From: an uncultured Hyphomicrobiales bacterium
Lineage (GTDB): Bacteria; Pseudomonadota; Alphaproteobacteria; Rhizobiales; Devosiaceae
DNA length: 64,000 bases
Direction: 5' to 3'
Assembly (NCBI GenBank): GCA_903828145.1
Contig: CAIKKY010000006.1
Span: 434,001-498,000 of the forward strand
Within the stretch, counting starts at the first letter, position 1; each line of letters starts with the position of its first letter. This document shows, one piece after another, positions 1 through 9,344 of this stretch. Made by a program: the position numbers and the translations under genes. A model generated the notes under the pieces. The model searched no databases and was not told where the DNA came from. It was given only the letters and a program-made list of their open reading frames with translations.

Positions 1-48
1 GGTCACCACAATGATTTTGCCCTCAAGGCTTCGCCGGGGGTCGGTCAC
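1..48 (-). CDS. SDR family oxidoreductase, N-terminal fragment
   Basis: Sixteen codons run off the left edge of the window. They start at a GTG preceded by GGAGA and read VTDPRRSLEGKIIVVT, which matches the first beta strand of a short-chain dehydrogenase just before its glycine-rich NAD(P) loop. An SDR gene directly downstream of purF is common in Hyphomicrobiales. Only the start is present, so substrate and full length cannot be judged. The gene lies 23 bp after the purF stop on the same strand and is probably co-transcribed with it. Confidence 0.6.
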   Translation of the reverse strand, partial: MTDPRRSLEGKIIVVT

Positions 49-71
49 GTCATTCTCCTTTGGGGCGAGGC

Positions 72-1562
72 TCAGCTCGCTTCGCGCATCAGCGAAACTG
101 TTTTGGGGTCTTTCGTGCCGCGGCCTTCAAGGTCGGTCAGCGGCGTCGGGTACTGCCCGGTGAAATAATGGTCGGTAAACTGCGGGGCGTCCGCGTTGCG
201 CTTCTGTCCACCCACGGCCTCATAGAGCCCGTCGATGGAGAGGAACGCCAGCGAATCCGCGCCAATATACCGGCACATGGACTGGAGGTCGGCATGCTGG
301 TTCGCCAGCAGATGCTCGGGGTCCGGCGTGTCGATGCCGTAATAATCGGAATGATAGATCATCGGGCTCGCCACCCGGATATGCACTTCCTTGGCGCCGG
401 CATCGCGGATCATCTGCACGATTTTCACGGATGTGGTGCCGCGCACGATGGAATCATCGATCAGCACCACGCGCTTGCCCGCAATCTCGGCCCGGTTGGC
501 CGAGTGCTTCAGCTTCACCCCGAAGGCCCGGATGGATTGGGTTGGCTCGATGAAGGTCCGGCCGACATAATGGTTGCGGATGATGCCGAGTTCGAACGGT
601 ATGCCGCTCTGCTGCGCATAGCCGATGGCCGCCGGTGTGCCACCATCGGGCACGGGCACCACCACATCGGCCTCAACCGGGGCTTCCTTGGCAAGATTGA
701 TGCCCATCCGCTTCCGCGCCGAGTAGACGGCTCGCCCCGAGACGATGGAATCGGGCCGGGCGAAATACACATATTCAAACAGGCACACCCGTTCGGGCCG
801 CGGCGGGAAGGGGCGCACGCTCTCGATGGTCACCGAGCCGTCCGGCTGTAATTCGCAGATCACCACTTCGCCATTTTGCACATCGCGTACGAATTTTGCG
901 CCGATGATATCGAGCGCACAGCTCTCAGACGCGAAGATAGGTTTGCCGTCGAGATCACCCAGAACCAGCGGCCGAATGCCATTGGCGTCGCGGGCACCGA
1001 TCAGTTTGGTCCGTGTCATGGCCACCAGCGAAAACGCGCCTTCGAGGTGCATCAGCGCATCAACGAAACGATCCGACGAGGCCGGTTTTTTCGAGCGGGC
1101 AATGAGATGCAGCACCACTTCGGTATCCGACGTGGACTGGCAGATCGCGCCTTCAGAAATCAGATGGCGGCGCAGCGTCAGCCCGTTGGTGAAATTGCCA
1201 TTATGGGCAATGGCGATGCCGCCCACTTCCAGCTCGGCAAACAGCGGCTGCACGTTGCGCAAAATCGTTTCGCCCGTGGTCGAATAGCGCACATGGCCCA
1301 TGGCCATGTGGCCGGGCAGGCGCTTTACTGTGGCCGGATCGGTGAAATGGTCGCCCACAAGGCCCAGTTGCCGCTCGGAGTGAAACTGCCGCCCATCAAA
1401 GCTGACGATACCAGCCGCTTCCTGTCCGCGATGCTGCAGCGCATGCAGGCCCAGCGCGGTCAGCGTGGCGGCTTCCGGGTGGCCCAAAATGCCAAACACG
1501 CCGCATTCCTCGCGCAGCGTATCATAGTCCCAGTCGGCAATGGCGTGATCGGGGCGGCTCAT
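72..1562 (-). CDS. purF: Amidophosphoribosyltransferase
   Basis: PurF catalyses the first committed step of purine synthesis, making 5-phosphoribosylamine from PRPP and glutamine in the cytoplasm. The 496-aa protein has an N-terminal Ntn glutaminase domain. Its nucleophile would be Cys20 in REECGVFGI, after a 19-residue propeptide that this family removes. The C-terminal phosphoribosyltransferase domain carries the PRPP loop VVLIDDSIVRGTT. The start is the ATG at 1562 because GGAG lies six bases upstream; the ATG at 1568 sits directly on that GGAG, and a longer reading to 1661 has no homologous N-terminus. It follows cvpA on the same strand, the usual cvpA-purF pairing. Confidence 0.97.
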   Translation of the reverse strand: MSRPDHAIADWDYDTLREECGVFGILGHPEAATLTALGLHALQHRGQEAAGIVSFDGRQFHSERQLGLVGDHFTDPATVKRLPGHMAMGHVRYSTTGETILRNVQPLFAELEVGGIAIAHNGNFTNGLTLRRHLISEGAICQSTSDTEVVLHLIARSKKPASSDRFVDALMHLEGAFSLVAMTRTKLIGARDANGIRPLVLGDLDGKPIFASESCALDIIGAKFVRDVQNGEVVICELQPDGSVTIESVRPFPPRPERVCLFEYVYFARPDSIVSGRAVYSARKRMGINLAKEAPVEADVVVPVPDGGTPAAIGYAQQSGIPFELGIIRNHYVGRTFIEPTQSIRAFGVKLKHSANRAEIAGKRVVLIDDSIVRGTTSVKIVQMIRDAGAKEVHIRVASPMIYHSDYYGIDTPDPEHLLANQHADLQSMCRYIGADSLAFLSIDGLYEAVGGQKRNADAPQFTDHYFTGQYPTPLTDLEGRGTKDPKTVSLMREAS

Positions 1563-1675
1563 GGGCATCTCCGGGGGCGGCAATGCGGCTACACTGTTGC
1601 ACTCAGCGGCACGGGCTGAACCGGGCAATTGCGCCTTCGCGCCGCACCCGTCAACCCACAAACACGGAATTCCGC

Positions 1676-2347
1676 TCAGGCGCCGTTGCCGCTTTTGGCG
1701 GCCGGTGCTGCCGGGGCCGCGTCCTGCGGCAAATCACTTTCAAGCCCGTCGGTCGCATCATCCGCCGGGGCTGTGCCAGCATCGGGCGCGGTCGTCTCGT
1801 CGGGCGAGGCCTCCTCGGTCCCGGTGTCGTCGGCGCCGGTGCGCTTGTGAATGAGGTCGGTCACCTGCTTTTCAAGATCAGGCGGCAGCACGGCAACAAG
1901 GCTGTCCCCCAGGCTTTCAAGCATGGGCAGGGTCTTTGAATCCTTGGCAAAGGCCACAAGGTTCTGCGGCAGCAGCCAATTGCCGAAAATCACCACGACT
2001 ACGGCAATCAACACCCCGCGCACGATGCCGAAAATAAAGCCCAGCGAGCGGTCGAGCGGGCCAATGCGGCTATCGACGACAAAATCGGCGATCCGCATGG
2101 TGATGAGGTGCAAAATGATGAGCGACACCACAAAGCTGCCAACCACGGTCACCACATCGGCAACAATCGGTTCGTTGATGGCGCTGCGCGCGATCTCGGG
2201 GAACTTGAAATAGGCATAGGCTGCAATCGCCGCCGATCCGGCCCAGGTCGCCAGCGACAGGATTTCGCGGGTAAAGCCGCGCGCGGTCGCCAGAACAGCC
2301 GAAAGGAGCAGAAGCACGGCAACGCCGACGTCAAAGGCAGTCAACAT
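1676..2347 (-). CDS. cvpA: CvpA family membrane protein
   Basis: This roughly 223-aa protein begins with several hydrophobic helices and a typical CvpA start (MLTAFDVGVAVLLLLSAV, then ARGFTREILSLATW). It ends in a polar Ala/Asp/Glu/Pro-rich tail of about 60 residues that is probably disordered. CvpA proteins are inner-membrane proteins first linked to colicin V production and later to envelope homeostasis; their biochemical role is unsettled. The start at 2347 has GGA seven bases upstream, and an ATG two codons earlier at 2353 is possible. It lies between radA and purF on the same strand. Confidence 0.9.
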   Translation of the reverse strand: MLTAFDVGVAVLLLLSAVLATARGFTREILSLATWAGSAAIAAYAYFKFPEIARSAINEPIVADVVTVVGSFVVSLIILHLITMRIADFVVDSRIGPLDRSLGFIFGIVRGVLIAVVVVIFGNWLLPQNLVAFAKDSKTLPMLESLGDSLVAVLPPDLEKQVTDLIHKRTGADDTGTEEASPDETTAPDAGTAPADDATDGLESDLPQDAAPAAPAAKSGNGA

Positions 2348-2472
2348 GTCCATATCCGTCTGGTCGACCGAAGGTCTTGCCCGTTTAACTGCTTCTGACC
2401 GCCCTGCCAAGCCGCGTGAAACCGTTGTTGCGGGTTATCTCGTTGCCGGCGCGCCGGCGCGCGGTTTTTGGC

Positions 2473-3864
2473 CTATTCCGCCGCCTCTGCCGGGCGCGCA
2501 TTCATGGCAATGCGCCCCACCAGTTCAGCCAGTTCTGAAAACTCACTGACGCTGAGCCCTGCCGGAGCATCGGTTGATCCGATCCGCCCGGTGAGCGCCC
2601 GGGAAAAGCCGAGTTTTTGCGCCTCGCGGAGCCGCAATCCGGCATGCACCACCGGGCGCACGCCACCGGCAAGCGAGATTTCACCGAAAAATACCGCGTC
2701 AGCGGGCAGCGACGCCCCGGTGAGCGACGAAATCAGCGCCGCCGCCACGGCCAGGTCCGCTGCCGGTTCGTTGATTTTGAGCCCACCGGCCACATTGAGA
2801 TAGATGTCATTGGCCCCAATGCGCACCCCGCAGCGGGTTTCGAGCACTGCCAGCACCATGGACAGCCGCGAACCATCCCAGCCGACCACGGCGCGGCGCG
2901 GCGTGCCGAGCGGCGAGGGCGCCACCAGCGCCTGAATCTCGCACAAGACAGGCCGCGTGCCCTCCATGCCGGCAAAGACGGCTGACCCAGCGGCGTCTTT
3001 GTCGCGCTGATCGAGGAACAGGGCCGAGGGATTGGCCACTTCGCGCAAACCGCCGCCCGACATTTCGAACACGCCGATTTCGTCGGTGGCGCCATAGCGG
3101 TTTTTCACACCGCGCAGAATGCGGAACGTGTGGCTTGCATCGCCCTCGAAATAGAGCACGGCATCGACCATGTGCTCGACCACGCGGGGGCCCGCGATCT
3201 GCCCGTCCTTGGTGACATGACCCACGAGCACCACCGCCGCGCCCGAGCTTTTCGCAAAGCGGGTGAGCGCCTGCGCCGAGGTCCGCACCTGCGTCACCGT
3301 GCCCGGTGCGCTTTCCACCCGGTCGGTCCACAGCGTCTGAATGGAATCAATGATGACGAGATCGGGCGCCGGACCCTTTTTCAGCGTCGCGAGGATGGTT
3401 TCGACATTGGTTTCACTCGCCAGCAGCACCTCGCGGTCGCCGAGACCAAGCCGCTGCGCGCGAAGCCGCACCTGCGCCACCGCCTCTTCGCCCGAGACGT
3501 AGACCACGCGCCGCCCGTTTTCTGCCAGCGCCGCAGCGGCCTGTAACAACAGGGTCGATTTGCCGATGCCCGGATCACCGCCCACGAGCAGCGTCGAGCC
3601 CATGACAAAGCCGCCGCCCGTCACCCGATCGAGTTCGGTAATGCCCGACACGATCCGCGCCGCCGATTCCGTTTCCCCCGAAAGCGGGACGAGATCAATC
3701 GGACGACTGTTGGCCACGGCCGATTTCGGCCCAGCGCCGACGCCGGAGTCCAGCAGTTCTTCGACGATGCTGTTCCATTCCCCGCAGGATTCGCAGCGGC
3801 CCTGCCAGCGGGCCGACGCCGCGCCACAGGCCTGACACACGAAACTCGAATGCTTGCGCGCCAT
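2473..3864 (-). CDS. radA: DNA repair protein RadA
   Basis: RadA is a RecA-like branch-migration ATPase that helps process recombination intermediates. The 463-aa product has all the family parts. An N-terminal C4 zinc finger (CQACG near residue 10, CESCGEW near 24) is followed by a RecA core with Walker A GGDPGIGKST. The RadA-specific KNRYG motif comes next, and then a C-terminal Lon-protease-like domain (GGLKINEPAADLA, FFGEISLAGGVRPV). Length is normal for the family. It is transcribed with cvpA and purF. Seventy-seven bases separate it from the PfkB gene upstream, which interrupts the alr-radA adjacency seen in many relatives. Confidence 0.97.
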   Translation of the reverse strand: MARKHSSFVCQACGAASARWQGRCESCGEWNSIVEELLDSGVGAGPKSAVANSRPIDLVPLSGETESAARIVSGITELDRVTGGGFVMGSTLLVGGDPGIGKSTLLLQAAAALAENGRRVVYVSGEEAVAQVRLRAQRLGLGDREVLLASETNVETILATLKKGPAPDLVIIDSIQTLWTDRVESAPGTVTQVRTSAQALTRFAKSSGAAVVLVGHVTKDGQIAGPRVVEHMVDAVLYFEGDASHTFRILRGVKNRYGATDEIGVFEMSGGGLREVANPSALFLDQRDKDAAGSAVFAGMEGTRPVLCEIQALVAPSPLGTPRRAVVGWDGSRLSMVLAVLETRCGVRIGANDIYLNVAGGLKINEPAADLAVAAALISSLTGASLPADAVFFGEISLAGGVRPVVHAGLRLREAQKLGFSRALTGRIGSTDAPAGLSVSEFSELAELVGRIAMNARPAEAAE

Positions 3865-3941
3865 GCGGGCTGGCTCCCCTCGTCACAGGGCTGAAATCGA
3901 TACAGGATTGCGGGGGTGCAATCAAGAACGAAAAGAGAACA

Positions 3942-4814
3942 TCACCCGCGTTCGGCTTCCGGCGTCGAAATCAGCGCCGCCGCAGCATCCGTCGCCATCT
4001 CGAGCGCGTCCCGTATGGCTGTGCCACCGGCAAGCGCCGCCGCGAGGGCACCGACAAAGGCGTCGCCCGCGCCATGGGTATTCACAACCGCTACGCTGCG
4101 GGCCGCCAGCGCCACGCACTCGGTGCCTTTCGCATAGGCAAGGCCCGCACCGCCCACCGTCACGATCACCTCGGCAAAATCCCGCGCCAACAGGCTCGCT
4201 GCCCGGCTGGCGGTCGCCAGATCCTCGGGTTCCGCGCACCCGGCGAGCGCTGAGGCTTCAATGGCGTTGACGACGAGAATATCCAGTGTTGCACCGAGCG
4301 CCGTCGAAAAGGGCCGATAGGGTGCCGCATTGAGGAGCACGCGCACGCCCGCCGCGCGTGCCGCCTGCGCCATCATCAGATTAGCGCTCTCGGGCACCTC
4401 GTTTTCGAGCACCAGCACGCCCGCATCAGCCCAGAAGGCCGCCGGCGGAATATGCCGCGCACTGAGTTCGAGATTGGACCCGGAAACGATCACCGCCCGA
4501 TAGTCGCCGGAAGGGTCGAACAGCGCCACGCTCATGCCGCTGCCCGCGCTGGGGCTGACGGAGAGATGGGCCGTGCCAATGCCCCGCGCCGTCAGGTCGG
4601 CCGCGAGGTCGCGCCCGAAATCATCGTCGCCGATCCGCCCGATCATATCGACCTCGGCCCCGGCCTTGCGGGCCGAAACGGCCTGATTGCGGCCCTTGCC
4701 CCCCAGCTTCGGAAACCAGGCGCGGCCCACGGCCGTCTCGCCCTTCTGGGGCCAGTCGCTGCCCTCGACGGCAATGTCGTAGTGCAGCGAACCGCAGACG
4801 ATAACGCGCGGCAT
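3942..4814 (-). CDS. PfkB/ribokinase-family carbohydrate kinase
   Basis: The 290-aa protein is a PfkB-family kinase, expected to phosphorylate a sugar or nucleoside hydroxyl using ATP. The N-terminal substrate-side signature is GGKGRNQAVSARKAG. The C-terminal ATP/anion-hole signature is NTHGAGDAFVGAL, with Asp as the likely catalytic base. The ATG at 4814 overlaps the stop of the upstream isomerase gene by one base (TGATG), so translation is probably coupled. A longer reading upstream would run into that gene in a different frame. The partner gene suggests an isomerise-then-phosphorylate route for one sugar. The substrate cannot be read from the sequence. Confidence 0.9.
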   Translation of the reverse strand: MPRVIVCGSLHYDIAVEGSDWPQKGETAVGRAWFPKLGGKGRNQAVSARKAGAEVDMIGRIGDDDFGRDLAADLTARGIGTAHLSVSPSAGSGMSVALFDPSGDYRAVIVSGSNLELSARHIPPAAFWADAGVLVLENEVPESANLMMAQAARAAGVRVLLNAAPYRPFSTALGATLDILVVNAIEASALAGCAEPEDLATASRAASLLARDFAEVIVTVGGAGLAYAKGTECVALAARSVAVVNTHGAGDAFVGALAAALAGGTAIRDALEMATDAAAALISTPEAERG

Positions 4815-5803
4815 CAGGCGAGGGGCCCCATCAGCGCGTCCTGCACAATCGCCGTGGCGCTCACCGCGTCCTGCGCGGCAAGGGCAGCCTTCAGCGCGTT
4901 CGAAAGGTCGAGCCGGTCCGCCACCCGGTAAAGCCGCTTCACCGTGGCGATGTTCACTTCGCATTCCTTCACCGGGTCGAGCCCGCTGAGATCGGGGAAG
5001 GTGTCGAAATACAGCGGCCGATTATAGCCATCGGCCCGCACCTGCCGCAGCAGTTCGAGGGTCTTGAGCGTGTTGGCGGCGGCCACCATCAGGCCGTCGT
5101 CGCGCTTGCCATAGCCATCATTGAGATGCACGCCCATGAGGCGGCTCTGGCGCGCAATCAGCGCCGCGACCATGGCCGGCTGTTCGTCGGCATACAGCGA
5201 GTGCGCAAAATCGAGCGTCACGCCGAGGTTCGGCGCGCCAGCATCCTTGATGGCGAGCAGCGTTGTCGCCGCATCGGGCAACAGGCTGTACGCGCGCGGC
5301 TCGTTGGGCTTGTACTCAATGCTGATCTCGCAGTCGGGCGCATGCTCGGCGACCTCCCTGAGCCCCGACACCAGCATGTCCCACAAGGCGAGGTAATCAG
5401 CCTGAAACGCATAATCGAACCCATCCTGCCCCAGCCAGATGGTCATCAGCGGCGCCCCGGCGGTGAGCGCGGCATCAATGCCCGCTTTGGTCAGGTCGAT
5501 GGCGGCCTGCCGCACCCGCGCATCGGGGTTGGTGAAGGCACCAATCTTGAAGGCGGGTTCGGTATAGTAGCGCATGGCAAAGCCGTTGATCGCCAGCCCT
5601 TCGCCCGTGACCACCTTGGCCATTTCCAACGCGCCGGCCCCCACATGGTCGGGGTAGTTGAGGTCGACATGGGTCAGCCCCTCGGCCAGGGCGGCCCGCG
5701 CAATCAGCGCATTGACGCTCGGCTTGCCAACCTGGCCCGGCCAGGCGGCCTCGGGCTTTGACGCGAAAGAATTGAGGCGGGTGGCAAAATGCAACTCGGT
5801 CAA
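4814..5803 (-). CDS. Xylose isomerase-like TIM-barrel sugar isomerase/epimerase
   Basis: This 329-aa protein has the layout of the AP-endonuclease-2/xylose isomerase-like TIM-barrel superfamily. Likely metal ligands and acid/base residues occur in order in ISIEYKPNEPR (Glu), VTLDFAHS (Asp/His), MGVHLNDGYGKRDDG (His/Asp) and LYFDTFPD (Asp). The segment around IEYKPNEPR also recalls bacterial L-rhamnose isomerases of the RhaI type, so a ketose/aldose isomerase is as likely as an epimerase. The start is a TTG at 5803, preceded at six bases by GGAAAGGA; no in-frame ATG with a ribosome-binding site is nearer. It is coupled to the kinase downstream and lies 43 bp after alr. Confidence 0.82.
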   Translation of the reverse strand: MTELHFATRLNSFASKPEAAWPGQVGKPSVNALIARAALAEGLTHVDLNYPDHVGAGALEMAKVVTGEGLAINGFAMRYYTEPAFKIGAFTNPDARVRQAAIDLTKAGIDAALTAGAPLMTIWLGQDGFDYAFQADYLALWDMLVSGLREVAEHAPDCEISIEYKPNEPRAYSLLPDAATTLLAIKDAGAPNLGVTLDFAHSLYADEQPAMVAALIARQSRLMGVHLNDGYGKRDDGLMVAAANTLKTLELLRQVRADGYNRPLYFDTFPDLSGLDPVKECEVNIATVKRLYRVADRLDLSNALKAALAAQDAVSATAIVQDALMGPLA

Positions 5804-5846
5804 GGCAGGTCCTTTCCTTCGCGCCCGGCCTCCGGCCGGAACCGCT

Positions 5847-6986
5847 TTATTCCGTGGGGGTCGCCGCGCTTTCAATGAAATTGCGCGAATAGCGGCCCTT
5901 CATGCTGGTCAAAATCTCGTAGCCGATGGTGCCCGCCACTTCGGCATGGTCGTCAATTGTGATGGTCTTGCCAACAATCTCGGCCATGTCGCCGGGGCGC
6001 GGGATCTGCGGGAAATCGGTGATGTCGACGCCGATCATGTCCATCGATACGCGTCCGACCACCGGGGCAGGGCGGCCATTGATCATCACCCGCGAGCCGC
6101 GGTGCGCATTGGAGCCGGAGAGCGAGCGGAAAAACCCGTCGGCGTAGCCGATAGCGATGATCGCGAGGCGGCTGTCCCGGGCCATGGTCTGGAGCGCGCC
6201 ATAGCCCACGGATTCACCGGTTTTCACATCCTTGATCTGCAGGATGGGCGCTTCGAGCGTCACAACCGGCGACATCGGGTTGGCCCGGCCCGCCACCGCG
6301 CGGCCGCCATAAAGGGCAATGCCCGGCCGCACCATCTGAAAATGGTTTTCTCGATTGGTCATCAGGCCCGCCGAATTGGCGAGCGAGGCCGGAATCCCCG
6401 GGAACTGCGCCATGATTGAGGTAAAGAGCGCCAGCTGCGTGCGGTTCTTCTCGTGGCCGGGAATATCGGCGCAGGCGAGATGGCTCATGATCATCTGCGG
6501 CTTGTAGCCCACCGAATCGATCAGGCGCTTGATGATGCTGACTTCGCTGAGCCGCAACCCGAGCCGGTTGATGCCCGTGTCAAAATGCAGCGCCGCTTCC
6601 AGCGCCTTACCCGAGGCCACGCAGGCCCGTATCCATTCCTCAACCATCGGCACCGAACACAGGCATGGCATCAGCCGCTCGCCCACATAGAGCGGCGCAG
6701 CGCCGGGGAACAGGCCGTTGAGCACGAAAATATGGGCGTCTTCCGGCACGCTGGCGCGGACCTGAATGCCCTCATCGGGCGTTGCGACAAAGAAGAACCG
6801 CGCCCCCGCCTGATAGAAGGCGCGCGAGGCTTCCGAGAGCCCGGTGCCATAGGCATCGGCCTTGACCACCGCTCCGGTCAGCGCGCCGCGGCTGACGCGA
6901 TCGAGCGCCTGCCAATTGCGCTTCAGCGCCCCGAGATCGACCGTCATCCGCCCGCCGAAGCCTGAACTATTGCCCGCCACCGGCAT
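5847..6986 (-). CDS. alr: Alanine racemase
   Basis: Alr interconverts L- and D-alanine with PLP and supplies D-Ala for peptidoglycan. The 379-aa protein contains the PLP-lysine segment TGAVVKADAYGTG near residue 40. The catalytic tyrosine of the opposite face is in SVGYGALQTM, and GRVSMDMIGVD lies in the C-terminal domain. The ATG at 6986 overlaps the dnaB stop by one base (TAATG), indicating coupled translation. The dnaB-alr order is conserved in Hyphomicrobiales. The gene after it is not radA, as in many relatives, but the sugar isomerase. Confidence 0.96.
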   Translation of the reverse strand: MPVAGNSSGFGGRMTVDLGALKRNWQALDRVSRGALTGAVVKADAYGTGLSEASRAFYQAGARFFFVATPDEGIQVRASVPEDAHIFVLNGLFPGAAPLYVGERLMPCLCSVPMVEEWIRACVASGKALEAALHFDTGINRLGLRLSEVSIIKRLIDSVGYKPQMIMSHLACADIPGHEKNRTQLALFTSIMAQFPGIPASLANSAGLMTNRENHFQMVRPGIALYGGRAVAGRANPMSPVVTLEAPILQIKDVKTGESVGYGALQTMARDSRLAIIAIGYADGFFRSLSGSNAHRGSRVMINGRPAPVVGRVSMDMIGVDITDFPQIPRPGDMAEIVGKTITIDDHAEVAGTIGYEILTSMKGRYSRNFIESAATPTE

Positions 6987-8476
6987 TACTCGAACCTCTC
7001 GGGCAGGTAATCGGATTGGGCAAGATTGCCGAAGCGGGTGAACTGCGCCTCAAAGCTGAGCTGCACCGTGCCGGTCGGGCCGTGGCGCTGCTTGCCGATA
7101 ATGACTTCGGCGCGACCATGCACCTTTTCCATTTCGCCCTGCCACGCCAGATGTTCCGGCGTGCCTTCCTTCGGCTCTTTGTTCTTGAGGTAATATTCCT
7201 CACGATAAACAAACAGAACCACGTCCGCATCCTGCTCGATTGACCCGGATTCGCGCAGATCGGCGAGTTGCGGATGCTTATCATCGCGCGATTCAACCGC
7301 GCGGCTCAATTGGCTGAGTGCAATCACCGGAACATTAAGTTCCTTCGCCAGCGCCTTGAGCGTCGTGGTGATTTCCGTCAGTTCCTGCACGCGGTTTTCG
7401 CTGGCTTTGCGCGAAGAGCCCGAGAGCAGTTGCAGATAGTCAACGACCAGAAGGTCGAGCCCCTTCTGCCGTTTGAGCCGCCGGGCCCGCGCCGCCAGCT
7501 GGCCGACGCTGAGGCCGCCCGTATCGTCGATATACAGCGGCACCTGCGCCATTTCGCTCGAGGCATCGACGAGCCGCTGAAACTGGCTTTCATGAATATT
7601 GCCGCGCCTGATATCCGACGAGCTGATTTCCGATTGCTCGGCGAGAATACGCGTCGCGAGTTGCTCCGAACTCATTTCGAGCGAGAAGAACCCCACCTGA
7701 CCGCCGTCGATGGTCTTGATATGGCCGTCGGGCTGCACTTCCGACCGCCAGTTTTTGGCGACATGGAAGGCGATATTGGTCGCCAGCGAGGTCTTGCCCA
7801 TCGCCGGACGCGCCGCAAGGATGATGAGATCGGAGCGTTGCAGCCCGCCCATCAGCTTGTCGAGGTCGCTGAGCCCGGTGCCGATGCCCGAGAGCGAGCC
7901 ATCGCGCTGATAGGCCTCTCCGGCCATGCGGATGGCTTCGGTCAGGGCCTGGGTGAACGCCTGGAAGCCGCCATCATAGCGGCCCTTTTCGGCAATCTCG
8001 AACAGCTGGCGCTCGGCCTCTTCGATCTGCCGCTGCGCGGTGGCATCCACACCCGCCTCATAGGCGGTCTGCACCATTTCCTCACCGATCATGATGAGGT
8101 TCCGCCGGATCGCGAGATCGTACACGGCCTGGCCGTAATCGGCCGCATTGATGACCGTCGTCGCTTCGGCGGCGAGCCGCGCGAGATATTGCGCCATGGT
8201 CATTTCCGGCGTCAGCGCGTCGGCCAGATAGGTCTTGGCGGTAATCGGGGTCGCGGTCTTACCGGCCCGGATGATTTTTTCGAGCACTTCATAAATGGTC
8301 TTGTGGACCTGCTCGTAAAAATGCTCCGCGAGGAGGAAATCCGAGACGCGGTAAAACGCCTCGTTGTTCACGAGGATAGCGCCCAGCAACGCCTGCTCCG
8401 CCTCGATATTATGCGGGGCGAGGCGATAGGATTTGTCATCATCGGCCCGAAGCCGATGCACGTTGCTGTCAGCCAT
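6986..8476 (-). CDS. dnaB: Replicative DNA helicase
   Basis: DnaB is the hexameric helicase that unwinds DNA ahead of the replisome. The 496-aa protein has the N-terminal DnaB domain (PHNIEAEQALLGAIL) and a RecA-type C-terminal domain. Walker A is ARPAMGKTSLA; other helicase motifs are GFFSLEMSSEQLATR, LLVVDYLQLL and SGSIEQDADVVLF. Length is normal and no intein is present. A strong terminator separates it from rplI, so dnaB-alr may have their own promoter in the 210 bp upstream, although I see no convincing -35/-10 pair there. The ribosome-binding site is weak. Confidence 0.97.
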   Translation of the reverse strand: MADSNVHRLRADDDKSYRLAPHNIEAEQALLGAILVNNEAFYRVSDFLLAEHFYEQVHKTIYEVLEKIIRAGKTATPITAKTYLADALTPEMTMAQYLARLAAEATTVINAADYGQAVYDLAIRRNLIMIGEEMVQTAYEAGVDATAQRQIEEAERQLFEIAEKGRYDGGFQAFTQALTEAIRMAGEAYQRDGSLSGIGTGLSDLDKLMGGLQRSDLIILAARPAMGKTSLATNIAFHVAKNWRSEVQPDGHIKTIDGGQVGFFSLEMSSEQLATRILAEQSEISSSDIRRGNIHESQFQRLVDASSEMAQVPLYIDDTGGLSVGQLAARARRLKRQKGLDLLVVDYLQLLSGSSRKASENRVQELTEITTTLKALAKELNVPVIALSQLSRAVESRDDKHPQLADLRESGSIEQDADVVLFVYREEYYLKNKEPKEGTPEHLAWQGEMEKVHGRAEVIIGKQRHGPTGTVQLSFEAQFTRFGNLAQSDYLPERFE

Positions 8477-8637
8477 GTCGACTCAGGCCCTGTCCTTCAT
8501 GCGCAGCCCCGTTTCTATCAGCCTTGGCCTGGTAATCGACACCAAACAGCCACCACACGGGCCATCGACCCACGGAAAAGACTTCCTGTGAACAGTGTGA
8601 ATAGCGGGAATAACCCGGTTTCGCCGCTGCCGGAATC

Positions 8638-8666
8638 AAAAAGGGCCGGAGCGTTGGCTCCGGCCC
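8638..8666 (-). terminator. Rho-independent terminator after rplI
   Basis: A perfect 10-bp GC stem (GGGCCGGAGC / GCTCCGGCCC) with a four-base loop is followed on the minus strand by TTTTTG. It lies 25 bp beyond the rplI stop and before dnaB, and should end the rpsF-rpsR-rplI transcript. Confidence 0.9.
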
Positions 8667-8690
8667 TTGATGAGAAGGCAATAATGCCGA

Positions 8691-9263
8691 TCAGGCGTCG
8701 TGATCGTGGTCGGCCTCGGCAGCAGCTTCCTGCTGGGCCTCGACGAAGGCCACATTGGCTTCGTCGTCGTAATTGATCGAGGTCAGGTCTTCGCCGGTTG
8801 CCTGGCGCTTGGCCTCGTCTTCCGAGCGGGCCACATTCACGGTCACCGACACGGCCACTTCGGCGTGCAGGTTCAGCGAAACGCTGTGGATACCGACGGT
8901 CTTGATCGGGTTGGCAAGATCGACCTGCGAGCGGGCGACGGCGTAACCATCAGCCGCCAGCGCATCGGCCACGTCGCGCGACGACACCGAGCCATAAAGC
9001 TGGCCGGTTTCGCCGGCCTGGCGGATGATCATCACCGACTTGCCATTGAGGCCAGCCGCGATACCGGCAGCGGCCTCGCGGCGCTCCTGGTTGCGGGTTT
9101 CGATCTGGGCGCGGTCGCGGGCAAACTTGGCGCGGTTCGCTTCAGTGGCGCGGAGCGCGCGGCCCTGCGGCAGAAGATAATTGCGCGCAAAGCCGTCCTT
9201 GACGGTGACTTCGTCGCCGATGTGGCCGGACTTGCCGACGCGCTCGAGCAGAATGACTTTCAT
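8691..9263 (-). CDS. rplI: 50S ribosomal protein bL9
   Basis: The 190-aa protein opens with the bL9 N-terminal fold ([17 protein letters not shown], then [16 protein letters not shown]). It continues through the long connecting helix to the C-terminal rRNA-binding domain. It ends in an acidic, alanine-rich tail finishing in EADHDHDA. That tail makes it longer than the roughly 150-aa E. coli protein, a form common in this order. It is the last gene of the rpsF-rpsR-rplI operon, ahead of a strong terminator. Confidence 0.97.
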   Translation of the reverse strand: MKVILLERVGKSGHIGDEVTVKDGFARNYLLPQGRALRATEANRAKFARDRAQIETRNQERREAAAGIAAGLNGKSVMIIRQAGETGQLYGSVSSRDVADALAADGYAVARSQVDLANPIKTVGIHSVSLNLHAEVAVSVTVNVARSEDEAKRQATGEDLTSINYDDEANVAFVEAQQEAAAEADHDHDA

Positions 9264-9344
9264 GGGTTGTTCCTTGGCTGTCCTGCCGGACTGGCAGTTA
9301 GGAGGGGCGGGACCAGCCCCGCACCCCCAACGATCAAAAAAGGC

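Noticed and set aside
2445-2458. 14-bp palindrome GCCGGCGCGCCGGC near the radA end
   Set aside because: A pure GC palindrome is expected by chance in such DNA. The run of T after it is on the plus strand, where no gene ends.
7268-8776. Long plus-strand open frame (502 codons) opposite dnaB
   Set aside because: It is antisense to a clear dnaB gene, has no ribosome-binding site and an amino-acid make-up typical of a GC-rich shadow frame.
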